Source: UBA9620 sp965220695 (GTDB taxonomy: Bacteria > Acidobacteriota > Vicinamibacteria > Vicinamibacterales > UBA8438). From it: DNA of 64,000 nt. Under the pieces are notes generated by a model, which had not been told where the DNA came from, ran no database searches, and saw only the letters and a list, made by a program, of their open reading frames with translations. The stretch lies in contig OZ244838.1 in assembly GCA_965220695.1 (NCBI GenBank), positions 5,518,001 to 5,582,000 on the forward strand, in the 5' to 3' direction. Of the stretch, positions 8,965 to 18,553 are shown piece by piece; positions within the stretch are counted from its first letter, which is position 1; every line of letters starts with the position of its first letter. Made by a program: the position numbers and the translations under genes.

Positions 8965-10515
8965 ATGAAACGACAATTCATGGTCGTCGCCGCCCTGGCC
9001 GCGTTCTTCGTCGCCGCGCCGGCGCAGGCGCAGTTCGACAGCGTCGGTTCGTTGGAGTTCCCCACCTCGGGGTCGGCGGCGGCGCAGCCGCACTTCCTTC
9101 GGGGTGTCGCGATTCTGCACAGCTTTGGCTGGAAGCAGGCGATCGCGGAGTTTCAGGAGGCCCAGCGGCTCGACCCTGATTTCGCCATGGCGTACTGGGG
9201 TGAATCCCTCTGCTACAACCATCCGCTGTTCGGTGAGCAGGACGGCGAGTCTCCCCGCGCCGTGCTCGCGCGGTTGGCGCCCACACGGGCGGAGCGGCTG
9301 GCGAAAGCCCCGACCGAACGGGAGAAAGGGTTTCTCGGGGCGGTCGAGATCCTTTGGGATGAAGGGGCCTGGCGTGACAACCGCGTGGCCTACATGGAGG
9401 CGATGCAGCAGTTGCACGAGCGCTATCCGGACGACGACGAGGTGGCGGCGTTCACGGCGGTCGCGACGCTGAGCGCGGCCCGGGCGTTGAACGACCGCAG
9501 TTTCCGCTATGAGATCCAGGGCGGCGCGATCGCGCTGCAGGTGTTCGGCAAGAACCCGAGCCACCCCGGGGCGCCGCATTACGCGATTCACGCGTTCGAC
9601 GACCCGACTCACGCCCCGCTCGCGTTGCCCGCCGCGCTGCGCTACGCCGAGATTGCCCCGGCCGTGGCCCACGCCCGTCACATGCCGACCCACATCTTCA
9701 TCCAGCATGGAATGTGGGACCACGTCTCGAACCACAACCAGATCGCCTACGACGTGGCGCGGGACCTTTGGATGCCCGGCGACAGTGTGGGTGACGCCGT
9801 GCACGCCCTCGACTGGGGGCAGTACGGGGATCTGCAGCGTGGTGATTTCGCCAAGGCGCGGACCTGGATCGAACGCCTGGAGATGGTGGGCCGGGAGAGC
9901 GACGGTCAGGCCCGGGCCCGGACGAGTCTGCCGCTCCTGCGCGCGCGATACATCGTGGAGACCGAAGAGTGGCGCACGCAGCCGGTCACCGATGGTTCGT
10001 CGGCGCACGAACTGCTGGCCACCGGTATCAGCGCCGTGAAGACCGGCGATCTGGCGACCGCCCGTCTTGCCGAATCGAAGCTCGAGACGATGGCCGCGGA
10101 CGGCAGTCAGGCCAACCGAATCATGCACCACGAAGTTGCCGCGCTCGTGCGTCTGGCGGAAGGGCAGGGTGACGCCGCCGTGGCGCTCATGGACGAGGCG
10201 CTCGAGATCGTGGCCGGAATGCGGCTGCCGAACGGCGCGGCCAATCCGCTGAAGCCGCCATATGAACTGTATGGCGAGATCCTGCTCGAACTCGATCGGC
10301 CCGAGGAGGCGATCGACAAGTTCGCGGCATCCCTGCAGAGAATGGCGGGCCGCTCACGCTCGCTGCTCGGGATGGCGCGGGCTGCATCCCGAAACGGCGA
10401 TACCGGCGCGGCGGCCGAACACTATGCCCAGCTTCTGTCGAACTGGGCTGGCCGCGACGGGTTGCCCGGATACGACGAAGCCCGCCGCTTCGTGCAACAG
10501 ACCAACGAGCAATAG
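8965..10515 (+). CDS. Exported tetratricopeptide-repeat protein with His-rich core
   Basis: 516 residues from ATG 8965, preceded by AGGAG at 8953-8957. A cleavable signal peptide is evident (MKRQFMVVAALAAFFVAAPAQAQ). TPR-like helical pairs occur at about 40-75 (GVAILHSFGWKQAIAEFQEA) and near the C-terminus (RPEEAIDKFAASLQRM). Between them, at about 200-265, sits a block with many conserved-looking histidines (HPGAPHYAIHAFDDPTHAP and HARHMPTHIFIQHGMWDHVSNH). Proteins with this layout are common in Acidobacteriota as hypothetical TPR proteins. Metal binding is possible but not shown. The TAG stop directly abuts a repeat element. Confidence 0.85.
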   Translation: MKRQFMVVAALAAFFVAAPAQAQFDSVGSLEFPTSGSAAAQPHFLRGVAILHSFGWKQAIAEFQEAQRLDPDFAMAYWGESLCYNHPLFGEQDGESPRAVLARLAPTRAERLAKAPTEREKGFLGAVEILWDEGAWRDNRVAYMEAMQQLHERYPDDDEVAAFTAVATLSAARALNDRSFRYEIQGGAIALQVFGKNPSHPGAPHYAIHAFDDPTHAPLALPAALRYAEIAPAVAHARHMPTHIFIQHGMWDHVSNHNQIAYDVARDLWMPGDSVGDAVHALDWGQYGDLQRGDFAKARTWIERLEMVGRESDGQARARTSLPLLRARYIVETEEWRTQPVTDGSSAHELLATGISAVKTGDLATARLAESKLETMAADGSQANRIMHHEVAALVRLAEGQGDAAVALMDEALEIVAGMRLPNGAANPLKPPYELYGEILLELDRPEEAIDKFAASLQRMAGRSRSLLGMARAASRNGDTGAAAEHYAQLLSNWAGRDGLPGYDEARRFVQQTNEQ

Positions 10516-10732
10516 CAGCTCGTGGTAAAACCCCGCGTCGCACCGAGATCTGGTCGTAACAATGCCGCGCCCGGCCAGCGCAAGGCGAGAAGTAGGGGCA
10601 ACCCTTGTGGTTGCCCTGTTCGTCTGCCGGAACAACGAAGAGCAGCAGAATTCAGCGTGAAACCGCAGAATTCAGCGGGGAAGCGCAGAATTCAGCGGGG
10701 ATCGAATGCAGCGGGGCTCTTGCCACGGGCTG
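10516..10732. mobile_element. MITE-like repeat element, copy A
   Basis: It begins immediately after the TAG stop of the upstream gene with CAGCTCGTGGTAAAACCCCG and ends with CCACGGGCTG at 10723-10732, an imperfect inverted copy. In order it holds the GCACCGAGATCTGGTCGTAA segment, the GCGCCCGGCCAGCGCAAGGCG segment, a GGGCAACC/GGTTGCCC hairpin (10596-10616) and three GAATTC cores exactly 20 bp apart (10648, 10668, 10688). It has no coding capacity. Confidence 0.75.
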
Positions 10733-10760
10733 CCAGGGCGAAGGAGGTCGGGAACGTACG

Positions 10761-11741
10761 ATGGCGAAAGCGATTCGCATTCACGAGCACGGCGGCCCGG
10801 AGGTTCTGTGCTGGGACGATGTCGACCCCGGCGCCCCCGGCGCAGGCCAGGCGTTGATCCGCCAGACAGCGGCCGGTCTCAACTTCATTGATGTGTACTT
10901 TCGCACCGGACTCTATCCGGTCCCGTCCATGCCCGCGGTCCTCGGCAACGAGGGCGCCGGTGTCGTGGAGGCGGTGGGCGAGGGTGTGTCCGACGTCGCA
11001 GTCGGCGATCGCGTGGCGTACGCGATGAGCCTGGGCAGCTACGCCGAGCAGCGCGTCGTCGACGCGGCGCGGCTCGTCAAGCTCCCGGACAGCATCGGCG
11101 ACCGCCAGGCGGCGGCGATGATGCTCAAGGGCTGCACGGTGCAGTATCTCGTCCGGCGGATTCATCCGGTCAGGGCGGGCGAGACCATCCTGCTGCACGC
11201 GGCCGCAGGCGGCGTGGGGCTCATTGCGAGTCAGTGGGCCAGCCATCTGGGCGCCACCGTCATCGGCACCGTCGGCAGCGACGAGAAAGCGGAGCTTGCG
11301 AAGGCCCATGGGTGCAGCCACACCATCGTCTACACGCGTGAGAACGTCGTCGAGCGTGTCAGGGAACTGACCGGTGGCGCCGGTGTACCGGTCGTCTTCG
11401 ATTCGGTCGGCAAGGACACCTTCATGGCGTCACTCGACTGCCTGCAGCCGCGCGGACTGATGGTGAGCTTCGGGAACGCGTCCGGCGCGGTCGAGCCGTT
11501 CAGCCCGGGGCTGCTGGCGGCGAAGGGATCGCTGTTCCTGACGCGTCCGACCCTGGCCAGCTATATCAGCACGCGCGCGGAACTCGATGCGACCGCGGCC
11601 GATCTCTTCGGCGTGGTCGCGAGCGGCGCCGTCAAGGTCGCCGTCAGTCAGACGTTCGCGCTCGAAGAGGCCGCGCAGGCGCATCGCGATCTCGAGGCTC
11701 GGAACACAACCGGATCCACCGTGCTGGCGATAGGAGGGTAG
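10761..11741 (+). CDS. Quinone oxidoreductase (NADPH:quinone reductase, zinc-free MDR family)
   Basis: 326 residues from ATG 10761, with AAGGAGG 13 bases upstream. Reduces quinones or alpha,beta-unsaturated carbonyls with NADPH. The N-terminal GroES-like fold (GLNFIDVYFRTGLYPVPSMP, LGNEGAGVVEAVGEGV) is followed by a Rossmann domain with AAAGGVG at about 147-153. The zinc-binding cysteines of alcohol dehydrogenases are absent, as in QorA-type enzymes. It is followed after 4 bases by the RidA gene, probably cotranscribed. The exact substrate is unknown. Confidence 0.88.
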   Translation: MAKAIRIHEHGGPEVLCWDDVDPGAPGAGQALIRQTAAGLNFIDVYFRTGLYPVPSMPAVLGNEGAGVVEAVGEGVSDVAVGDRVAYAMSLGSYAEQRVVDAARLVKLPDSIGDRQAAAMMLKGCTVQYLVRRIHPVRAGETILLHAAAGGVGLIASQWASHLGATVIGTVGSDEKAELAKAHGCSHTIVYTRENVVERVRELTGGAGVPVVFDSVGKDTFMASLDCLQPRGLMVSFGNASGAVEPFSPGLLAAKGSLFLTRPTLASYISTRAELDATAADLFGVVASGAVKVAVSQTFALEEAAQAHRDLEARNTTGSTVLAIGG

Positions 11742-11745
11742 CCTT

Positions 11746-12198
11746 ATGAGAATGGTGCGTATCTTCGTAGCGGGACTGCTGCTGGGCGGCCTGGCCTTCG
11801 GCGTGTTCGGGAACGTGTCGGCGCAACCGGAGCGGCGCGCGATCAACCTGCCCGGCCGCACCACGCAGGCGCCGTTCAGCGACGCGGTCCTGGCCGGCGA
11901 CACCCTGTATCTGTCGGGCCGGCTTGGACTCGTGGGTGGGCAGCCTCCCGCCGATCCGCGCGAGGAGGCCCGCAACGTGCTTGATCAGATCCAGGCGGTG
12001 CTCGAGCAGGCGGGCATGACCATGGACGATCTCGTCAGCGTGCAGGTCTTCTGCTCGGATGTCGCCTTCTACGGCGACTTCAACGCTGTGTATTCCAGTT
12101 ACTTCACCGGCGCCCCGCCGGCGCGCGCCTTTGTCGGCAGTGGGGCCTTGCTGGGCGGCGCCCGCTTCGAAGTGATGGGGATCGCCGTCAGGTCGTGA
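11746..12198 (+). CDS. RidA/YjgF-family protein with N-terminal signal sequence
   Basis: 150 residues. The C-terminal 120 residues are a RidA/YER057c/UK114 domain (NLPGRTTQAPFSDAVLAGDTLYLSGRLG, then NVLDQIQAVLEQAGMTMDDL). RidA members deaminate reactive enamines or imines. The typical RidA active-site Arg (in a QxxRxC-type stretch) is not obvious; here the equivalent region reads GAPPARAFVGSG, with an Arg. Unusual is the N-terminal hydrophobic segment (FVAGLLLGGLAFGVFGNVSAQ), which predicts export to the periplasm. Five bases separate it from the quinone reductase stop. Confidence 0.85.
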   Translation: MRMVRIFVAGLLLGGLAFGVFGNVSAQPERRAINLPGRTTQAPFSDAVLAGDTLYLSGRLGLVGGQPPADPREEARNVLDQIQAVLEQAGMTMDDLVSVQVFCSDVAFYGDFNAVYSSYFTGAPPARAFVGSGALLGGARFEVMGIAVRS

Positions 12199-12211
12199 CC
12201 AATTGGTGCGC

Positions 12212-13069
12212 ATGCCACGCGCGGGCCTGCTGATCGTCCTGATTTGGAGCACGGCGGTACCCGGCGCCGGTCTACCCGTCCAGACGATCGACCTCGGCTG
12301 GGTGCGGGTGCCGGCCGGTACGTTCGTCATGGGGTGCGTCGCCGCCGACCCGGCATGTCTCGACAACGAACGGCCCAGCCATGAAGTGAAGTTCCTCCAG
12401 CCATTCGATCTGATGGCGGCCGAGGCGACTGTGGCCCAGTACGCGGGGTTCGTGCGAAACACCGGGCACGCGGTACCGCCGGCGCCCGAGTTTCCCCAGA
12501 CCGAGGACCACCCGGTCGTGTTGCTGAGTTGGGACGACGCCCTCGCGTTCTGCCGGTGGGGCGGGGCGCGGCTGCCTACGGAGGCAGAGTGGGAGTACGC
12601 AGCGCGCGGCGGGCAGCCGGGACTGGTCTACGGCGTGCGCGCCGAACTGTCTCGCGACTGGGCGAACTACGGGGCCGATCAGTGCTGTGCCGGCGCGATC
12701 GGTGGCGCCGACCTCTGGATGAGTACCGCGCCGGTCCGTTCGTTCGCCCCGAATGACTTCGGGCTCTACGACATGACCGGCAACGTCTGGGAGTGGGTCG
12801 ACGGCTGGATCGACGAGGACGACTACGCCTCGTCTCCGGACATCAATCCGCCCGGCGCGCCTTCCGGCTACGCCCGAGTCGCCCGCGGAGGCTCCTGGTT
12901 GAACTTCCCTGCCGCGCTGCGGACGTCGGTCCGTCTGCCGTTCGCGCAGACGGGGCAGACGAGCAATGTCGGCGTGCGGTGCGCCCGTGACGTGCCCGGG
13001 ATCCGCGCGCGGGCGCAGACCGACCAGCGACTGGCGGCGGCGATAGCGGTCCAGGCGCTGCCGGAGTAA
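12212..13069 (+). CDS. Formylglycine-generating-enzyme (SUMF1/EgtB/PvdO) family protein, exported
   Basis: 285 residues from ATG 12212 (TTG 12203 and GTG 12206 are also in frame). A short signal-like segment (GLLIVLIWSTAVPGAG) precedes an FGE-sulfatase domain: VPAGTFVMGC, ERPSHEVKF, VVLLSWDDALAFCRWGG, RLPTEAEWEYAARGG, GNVWEWVDGW, RGGSWLN and VGVRCAR. In true FGE, copper-binding cysteines oxidise a sulfatase Cys; here no sulfatase is nearby, so a structural or other role is as likely. Its stop is 6 bases from the stop of a convergent gene. Confidence 0.85.
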   Translation: MPRAGLLIVLIWSTAVPGAGLPVQTIDLGWVRVPAGTFVMGCVAADPACLDNERPSHEVKFLQPFDLMAAEATVAQYAGFVRNTGHAVPPAPEFPQTEDHPVVLLSWDDALAFCRWGGARLPTEAEWEYAARGGQPGLVYGVRAELSRDWANYGADQCCAGAIGGADLWMSTAPVRSFAPNDFGLYDMTGNVWEWVDGWIDEDDYASSPDINPPGAPSGYARVARGGSWLNFPAALRTSVRLPFAQTGQTSNVGVRCARDVPGIRARAQTDQRLAAAIAVQALPE

Positions 13070-13075
13070 CCGGCG

Positions 13076-14401
13076 TCACGGCGCCGCGATGCGATACAGC
13101 GCCGAGTGGGTCCGGATAATCAGGCTGCCGTCGACAATTGCCGGCGTAGCCATGGTGAACTCCTCGAGGTGGTTGGTGTGCAGCACCTCGAATTCTGTGC
13201 CGGCCCGGATGACGAAGGTCTCACCCTCCTCGCTCATCGCGAAGATCTTGCCGTTGTAGGCCCACGGGGATGCCGTGAACCCGGTGCCGACGGCGACCCG
13301 CCGCCGGCCATAGACCTGTTCGCCGGTTCGGGCGTCGTGTGCGGTCATGAACCCGCGGTCCATGAGGGTGTAGTAGAAGTCTCTGTACACCAGCGGCGAC
13401 GTGTTGTAGGTGCCGCCCTGGGGTAGATGCCAGGCGATGTAGTCGTTGCTGGTCCGACCCGGTTCCAACGAAATGTCGCCCGAGGCGCCGGGACGTATGG
13501 CATATACCGGGCGCTGCCGGTCTCCCGTGTAGCCGGCCTCGAGATAGAGCAGATCGAACCGTGAGAACGGCATCGGCACGGTGATCGACGACAGCCCGTC
13601 GAGTTCCCACAGGACCGCGCCGTCCAGACTGTACGAACGTACCCTATCAGTGCCGGTCGTCACGATCTCGGTTCGGATCTCGTTCTCCCAGACGAAGGGT
13701 GTCGACCAGTTGGTGCCTTCGTCGCGCTCGGCGCGCCAGATCTCGGCGCCTGTCTCGGCGCTGAGCGCCGTGATGAACGACTGCTCGTCGTTGTCGTTCA
13801 CGACATGGAGCCGGCCATCGTGCAAGACGGGCGACGCCCCGGTGCCCCAGCCGGACCGCGTTCGCACCGCTGGCCACTCTACCGACCAGAGTTCGCGTCC
13901 GTCGAGGTCGAGACAGAACACCCCGACGTTGCCGAAGTACACGTACAACCGCTCGCCGTCGGTCACCGGGGTTTCCGAGGCGTAGCTGTTCTTCAGATGC
14001 TTGCTCTGCGACGGCGCTTCGCGGTGGAGCTCCGTTTCCCAGCGAATCTCGCCGGTGTCCAGATCGACCCCGTACGCCACCCAGTGGTGCACGTCGCCCG
14101 AGACTGGCCGCTCGCCGCCGCGATACAGCCCGCCGATCGGGGTTTCGACCTCACCGTCGCTGACCACCGCGGTGACGAAAATGGTGCGGTCCCACACGAT
14201 TGGCGAGCTCCACCCGACCCCCGCGATTGGGGTGCGCCACGCCACGTTCTCGGTGCGGCTCCAGGTGTCCGGCAGCGCGGCATCGTCGGGGGTGGCGGTG
14301 ATACCGGCGCCGTCAGGACCGCGAAAGCGCGGCCATTCCTGAGCGTGGGTCGGAATCTGAAGCGCCAGCACGGCGCAGGCGAACAGGATGGGTTTGGACA
14401 T
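13076..14401 (-). CDS. Secreted PQQ-type beta-propeller repeat protein (BamB-like)
   Basis: 441 residues from ATG 14401, chosen because MSKPILFACAVLALQIPTHA is a clean signal peptide; the frame remains open far upstream but that part is shadow sequence. The mature protein starts EWPRFRGPDGAG and carries repeated W-docking/beta-propeller blades with the AxxGxxxW/DxxTGxxxW pattern (GVDLDTGEIRWETEL, LSAETGAEIWRAE, HDARTGEQVYG). Such proteins are annotated as outer-membrane protein assembly factor BamB family or PQQ-like dehydrogenases; no quinoprotein active-site residues are obvious, so a binding or scaffold role is more likely. Confidence 0.85.
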   Translation of the reverse strand: MSKPILFACAVLALQIPTHAQEWPRFRGPDGAGITATPDDAALPDTWSRTENVAWRTPIAGVGWSSPIVWDRTIFVTAVVSDGEVETPIGGLYRGGERPVSGDVHHWVAYGVDLDTGEIRWETELHREAPSQSKHLKNSYASETPVTDGERLYVYFGNVGVFCLDLDGRELWSVEWPAVRTRSGWGTGASPVLHDGRLHVVNDNDEQSFITALSAETGAEIWRAERDEGTNWSTPFVWENEIRTEIVTTGTDRVRSYSLDGAVLWELDGLSSITVPMPFSRFDLLYLEAGYTGDRQRPVYAIRPGASGDISLEPGRTSNDYIAWHLPQGGTYNTSPLVYRDFYYTLMDRGFMTAHDARTGEQVYGRRRVAVGTGFTASPWAYNGKIFAMSEEGETFVIRAGTEFEVLHTNHLEEFTMATPAIVDGSLIIRTHSALYRIAAP

Positions 14402-14444
14402 GAGCGCCAGAATTGTCGCACAGTGTGGAGCCGCGCGCGGCGCC

Positions 14445-14484
14445 GATCTCGCTGTCACGCGGGGTTCTGCCACGGATTGCCAGG
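14445..14484. repeat. Relic of the dispersed element's outer end
   Basis: The stretch GATCTCGCTGTCACGCGGGG followed by TTCTGCCACGGATTGCCAGG aligns base by base with the right end of copies F and G (GATCTCGGTGCAACGCGGGG, TTTCACCACGGGCTGCTAGG) with scattered changes. It lies between two minus-strand genes and has no coding role. Confidence 0.65.
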
Positions 14485-14502
14485 GCCGCCGCGGTGCGCC
14501 CG

Positions 14503-15015
14503 TCAGTCCGGTTCGCCGCCGGGGCGCCCCGGCATGATCCAGGGCTGGCCGCTGGAGGGTACCGGTGCGACGCCGAGTCCATGCCGAAAGACGAGCCGCC
14601 CACCACGGTCCGCGGCGGTCAACAGCATCCCGACCCCCGCCAGCGCCACGATTACCGATCCAAGGGGAATCCAGCGCGTGGTGGTGCCCCAGATGTAGGA
14701 GATCGCCATGCGAAACGAGGCGAAGAGGACGAAGAACCACGTGGTCCGGTCGGCCCACGTGAAATGCGTCGTCAACGCGACGCTTTCCTCGGGCGAGACG
14801 TGCATCATGCCGGCTGCATCGAGACCGCTGAAATATGCCCCCAGCGCCATCAGCGCCCCGCTGCAGTAGAGCCACGTGGACGTATCGCGCAGCGCGGCGC
14901 TGGTCGGTCGCCAGACGCCGATCAGGTCGACACTGGCGGCGGCGATCAACAACGTAATCGGAAAATGGACCAATAGCGGATGCAGATTGGGAGCCCAGTC
15001 CGGAATCAGGGACAT
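14503..15015 (-). CDS. DUF2231-family membrane protein
   Basis: 170 residues from ATG 15015. The N-terminal HPLLVHFPITLLIAA motif is the hallmark of DUF2231. Four hydrophobic helices can be read: about 12-30, 45-62, 88-108 and 115-135. The family has no proven general function and is often found near cytochromes or heavy-metal and redox genes. It precedes the propeller gene on the same strand with a 101-bp gap containing a repeat relic. Confidence 0.8.
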   Translation of the reverse strand: MSLIPDWAPNLHPLLVHFPITLLIAAASVDLIGVWRPTSAALRDTSTWLYCSGALMALGAYFSGLDAAGMMHVSPEESVALTTHFTWADRTTWFFVLFASFRMAISYIWGTTTRWIPLGSVIVALAGVGMLLTAADRGGRLVFRHGLGVAPVPSSGQPWIMPGRPGGEPD

Positions 15016-15069
15016 GGCGGTGTATGCGTTGGTGCAGGGTCCGGGCAGCGACTCTCATGATACAGCGCC

Positions 15070-15514
15070 TCGATTCCCCGCGGAATTCTGCGGTCTCATG
15101 CTGAATTCAGCCTTCCCCGCGGAATTCTGCTGTTTCCCGCTGAATTCTGCGCTTCCCCGCGGAATTCTGCTGTTTCCCGCTGAATTCTGCGCTTCCCCGC
15201 GGAATTCTGCTGTTTCCCGCTGAATTCTGCGCTTCCCCGCGGAATTCTGCGGCTTCAAGCTGAATTCTGCGCTTCCCCGCGGAATTCTGCTGTTTCCCGC
15301 TGCATCCTGCTGTGCGTCGTTGTTCCGGCTGACGAACAGGGCAACCACAAGGGTTGCCCCTACAGGTATTTCCCCGCTGAATTCTGCTGATGTACGTTGT
15401 TCCGGCAGACGAACAGGGCAACCACAAGGGTTGCCCCTACATCTTGCCTTGCTGGCCGGGCGCGGCATTGTTACGACCAGATCTCGGTGCGACGCGGTGT
15501 TCAACCACGGGCTG
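15070..15514. mobile_element. MITE-like repeat element, copy B (longest internal array)
   Basis: Largest copy in the window, filling most of the 572-bp gap before yebC. It starts in the array side (TCGATTCCCCGC) without a clear left terminal repeat and ends with CCACGGGCTG at 15505-15514. It holds the 20-bp array (next entry), two GGGCAACC/GGTTGCCC hairpins (15339-15359 and 15416-15436), separated by one further GAATTC core at 15378, and the GGCCGGGCGCGGCATTGTTA and CAGATCTCGGTGC segments. The nested second hairpin suggests insertion or duplication within the element. Confidence 0.75.
15083..15310. repeat. 20-bp-period tandem array with GAATTC cores (11 cores)
   Basis: GAATTC cores at 15083, 15103, 15122, 15142, 15162, 15182, 15202, 15222, 15242, 15262 and 15282, followed by a degenerate TGCATCCTGC unit at 15301. 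Two unit types alternate over most of the array: GCTTCCCCGCGGAATTCTGC and TGTTTCCCGCTGAATTCTGC. Because 20 is not a multiple of 3, any reading frame through it is a shifting artefact. Each core is a near-palindrome. Confidence 0.9.
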
Positions 15515-15543
15515 ATAGGCCGGGGCAACGCGCCGGAGCATGT

Positions 15544-15549
15544 TAAAAT
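15544..15549 (+). promoter_or_regulatory. Candidate -10 box (TAAAAT) for yebC-ruvCAB
   Basis: TAAAAT lies 39 bases before the yebC start and just after the repeat element ends. The -35 match is weak, so confidence is limited. Confidence 0.35.
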
Positions 15550-15587
15550 CTGCTGGATTTTCCGCTATTCAGTGACGGAGCCCTGCC

Positions 15588-16337
15588 ATGTCCGGCCATT
15601 CCAAGTGGCATTCGATCAAACACAAGAAAGGCGCCGCCGACGCCAAGCGTGGCAAGCTGTTCACCCGCATCATCAAGGAGCTCACGGTGGCCGCGCGGGA
15701 CGGCGGCGGCGACCCCGACAGCAATCCACGTCTCCGTACCGTGGTCGCCGACGCGAAGGCGGCGAACATGCCGGCCGAGAACATCAAACGGGCTATCCGG
15801 CGAGGTACGGGCGAGGAACCGGGGGTGAGCTACGAAGAGATCACCTACGAGGGGTACGGTCCGGGCGGGGTGGCACTGTTTCTTGAAGTTCTGACCGACA
15901 ACAGGAACCGCGCGGTCGGCGAGATCCGGCACGCGCTCACCAAGCACGGTGGCAACCTCGGTTCGTCCAACAGCGTGGCCTGGATGTTCGACAAGCGGGG
16001 ATACATTCTGGTCGAACAGGACGCGGCGGAGGAGGAGGCGCTGATGACCGCGGCGATCGAGGCCGGGGCCGACGACATGCGCGACGATGCTGAGAATTGG
16101 GAGATCATCAGCTCGCCGGAGACGTTCGACGCGGTGGCCGAGGCGGTCCGCGAGCTCGGAATCGAGCCTGCCGCGGCCCAGGTCGCCATGCTGCCCCGCA
16201 ATCAGGTGTCGGTCGAGGGGAAGACGGCGCAGCGGATCATGAAGTTGCTCAATGCCCTGGACGACCTGGATGACATCCGTCATGTCTGGTCGAACGCCGA
16301 TATCAGCGAGAAGGATATCGAGGCCTCGCTGGCGTGA
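15588..16337 (+). CDS. yebC: YebC/PmpR-family regulator (TACO1 family)
   Basis: 249 residues, usual length. The N-terminus MSGHSKWHSIKHKKGAADAK is the family signature. Members act as transcriptional regulators or, as shown for TACO1 and YeeI/YebC relatives, as translation factors that relieve ribosome stalling. It heads a yebC-ruvC-ruvA-ruvB cluster, the common arrangement in many phyla, and overlaps ruvC by 4 bases (GTGA). Confidence 0.95.
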   Translation: MSGHSKWHSIKHKKGAADAKRGKLFTRIIKELTVAARDGGGDPDSNPRLRTVVADAKAANMPAENIKRAIRRGTGEEPGVSYEEITYEGYGPGGVALFLEVLTDNRNRAVGEIRHALTKHGGNLGSSNSVAWMFDKRGYILVEQDAAEEEALMTAAIEAGADDMRDDAENWEIISSPETFDAVAEAVRELGIEPAAAQVAMLPRNQVSVEGKTAQRIMKLLNALDDLDDIRHVWSNADISEKDIEASLA

Positions 16338-16885
16338 GGATCTTCGGGATCGATCCAGGCTCTGAACGCACCGGGTACGGCTGCATCGATTCGGCTGGCG
16401 GGCGTTGCCGTCTCGTGGTGTGTGGGGCCGTATCGGTCTCCGCTCGCCTGCCGTTTCCTGACAGGCTGACCGGAATCTACGACGAGCTCTCACGTTTGCT
16501 GTCCAGACATCGGCCTGCGTGTGTGGCGATCGAGGACATCTTCTACGCGCGCAACGTCCTGAGCGCGCTGAAGCTCGGGCATGCCCGCGGTGTGGCGCTG
16601 CTGGCGGCTTCCAAGGCCGGATTGGCGGTGACGGCGTATGCGCCCACCGAGGTCAAGCGCGCGGTCGTCGGCTACGGACGCGCCGACAAGAGACAAGTTC
16701 AGCAGATGGTCATGCTTTTGCTCGGGCTCGATACGGCACCGACCCCTTATGACGCTTCTGACGCGCTGGCGATTGCGGTCTGTCACGCTCATAAACTGGG
16801 CGGTCCGCCGGAGACCCGGCCGGTTGCCGAGAGCACCGGTCCCAGGAGTTGGCGCCAGTATCGCCCGCAGGGCGGGAGATCGTGA
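16334..16885 (+). CDS. ruvC: Holliday junction resolvase RuvC
   Basis: 183 residues, GTG start at 16334 overlapping the yebC stop. RNase H-fold endonuclease that cuts Holliday junctions with RuvAB. Acidic catalytic residues are visible: Asp7 (IFGIDPGSERTG), Glu in CVAIEDIFYARN, and the pair in YDASDALAIAVCH. ruvA follows after 12 bases. Confidence 0.95.
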   Translation: MRIFGIDPGSERTGYGCIDSAGGRCRLVVCGAVSVSARLPFPDRLTGIYDELSRLLSRHRPACVAIEDIFYARNVLSALKLGHARGVALLAASKAGLAVTAYAPTEVKRAVVGYGRADKRQVQQMVMLLLGLDTAPTPYDASDALAIAVCHAHKLGGPPETRPVAESTGPRSWRQYRPQGGRS

Positions 16886-16897
16886 CACGGTGACCCG

Positions 16898-17493
16898 ATG
16901 ATCGCGCGGCTCAACGGACGAATCCTCGAGAAGCACCCGAGCCGGGTGATCATCGACGCGGGCGGCGTCGGCTACGACGTTCATATTGCGCTGTCGACGT
17001 TCTATGGGCTGGGCGAGCCGGGCACCGACGCCACGTTGCGGATTCACACGCATGTGCGAGCCGAGACGCTCTCGCTGTTCGGCTTCGCCACCCGGCTCGA
17101 GCAACTGATATTCGAGCAACTCATCGGTGTGTCGGGCATCGGTCCGCGTCTGGCGCTCTCGGTGTTGTCGGGCATCGAGCCGGCGGATCTCATCCGCGCT
17201 GTGGGTCAGGGAGACGTCGGACGACTGACCGGAATCCCCGGGGTGGGAAAGAAGACCGCCGAGCGGATCGGCCTCGAGCTGAAGGACCGGCTGCCGTCGG
17301 CGGGGATTGAACTCGACACCGACGATCCGACCCGGCGCGACGAGGGCGCCGGCACCCGCGGCGACCTGGTCTCCGCTCTTCTCAATCTGGGCTACCATCG
17401 ATCGCTGGCCGAGCGTGCGGTCGACGCCGCACTGAACCGTTCGGGAGGGACGTTCGAGCAGATCCTGCGGCAGGCGCTCAAGGAAATCGCGTG

Positions 17494-17494
<1 letters not shown>
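16898..17494 (+). CDS. ruvA: Holliday junction branch migration protein RuvA
   Basis: 198 residues. Domain I OB fold begins MIARLNGRILEKHPSRVIID. Domain II has two helix-hairpin-helix motifs (LIGVSGIGPRLALSVLSG and LTGIPGVGKKTAERI). Domain III, which contacts RuvB, is at the end (LVSALLNLGYHRSLAERAV). Tetramer binds the four-way junction. The stop overlaps the ruvB start (TGATG). Confidence 0.96.
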
Positions 17495-18522
<1,028 letters not shown>

Positions 18523-18553
18523 GGCCTGGCGAGGAAAGGACGTCACCGTAGAC

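Noticed and set aside
12212..13069. Bona fide sulfatase-activating FGE
   Set aside because: Domain family is clear, but no sulfatase is nearby and the copper-site cysteines could not be confirmed by eye, so only family level is claimed.
15083..15310. CRISPR array
   Set aside because: Units are contiguous 20-bp repeats with no unique spacers, occur dispersed within elements and have no cas genes nearby.
15055..15528. Protein-coding frames through the repeat arrays (for example 157 codons on the minus strand)
   Set aside because: The 20-bp period shifts frame each unit, giving repeated AEFSGKQQNSAG-like artefacts; no ribosome site or domain.
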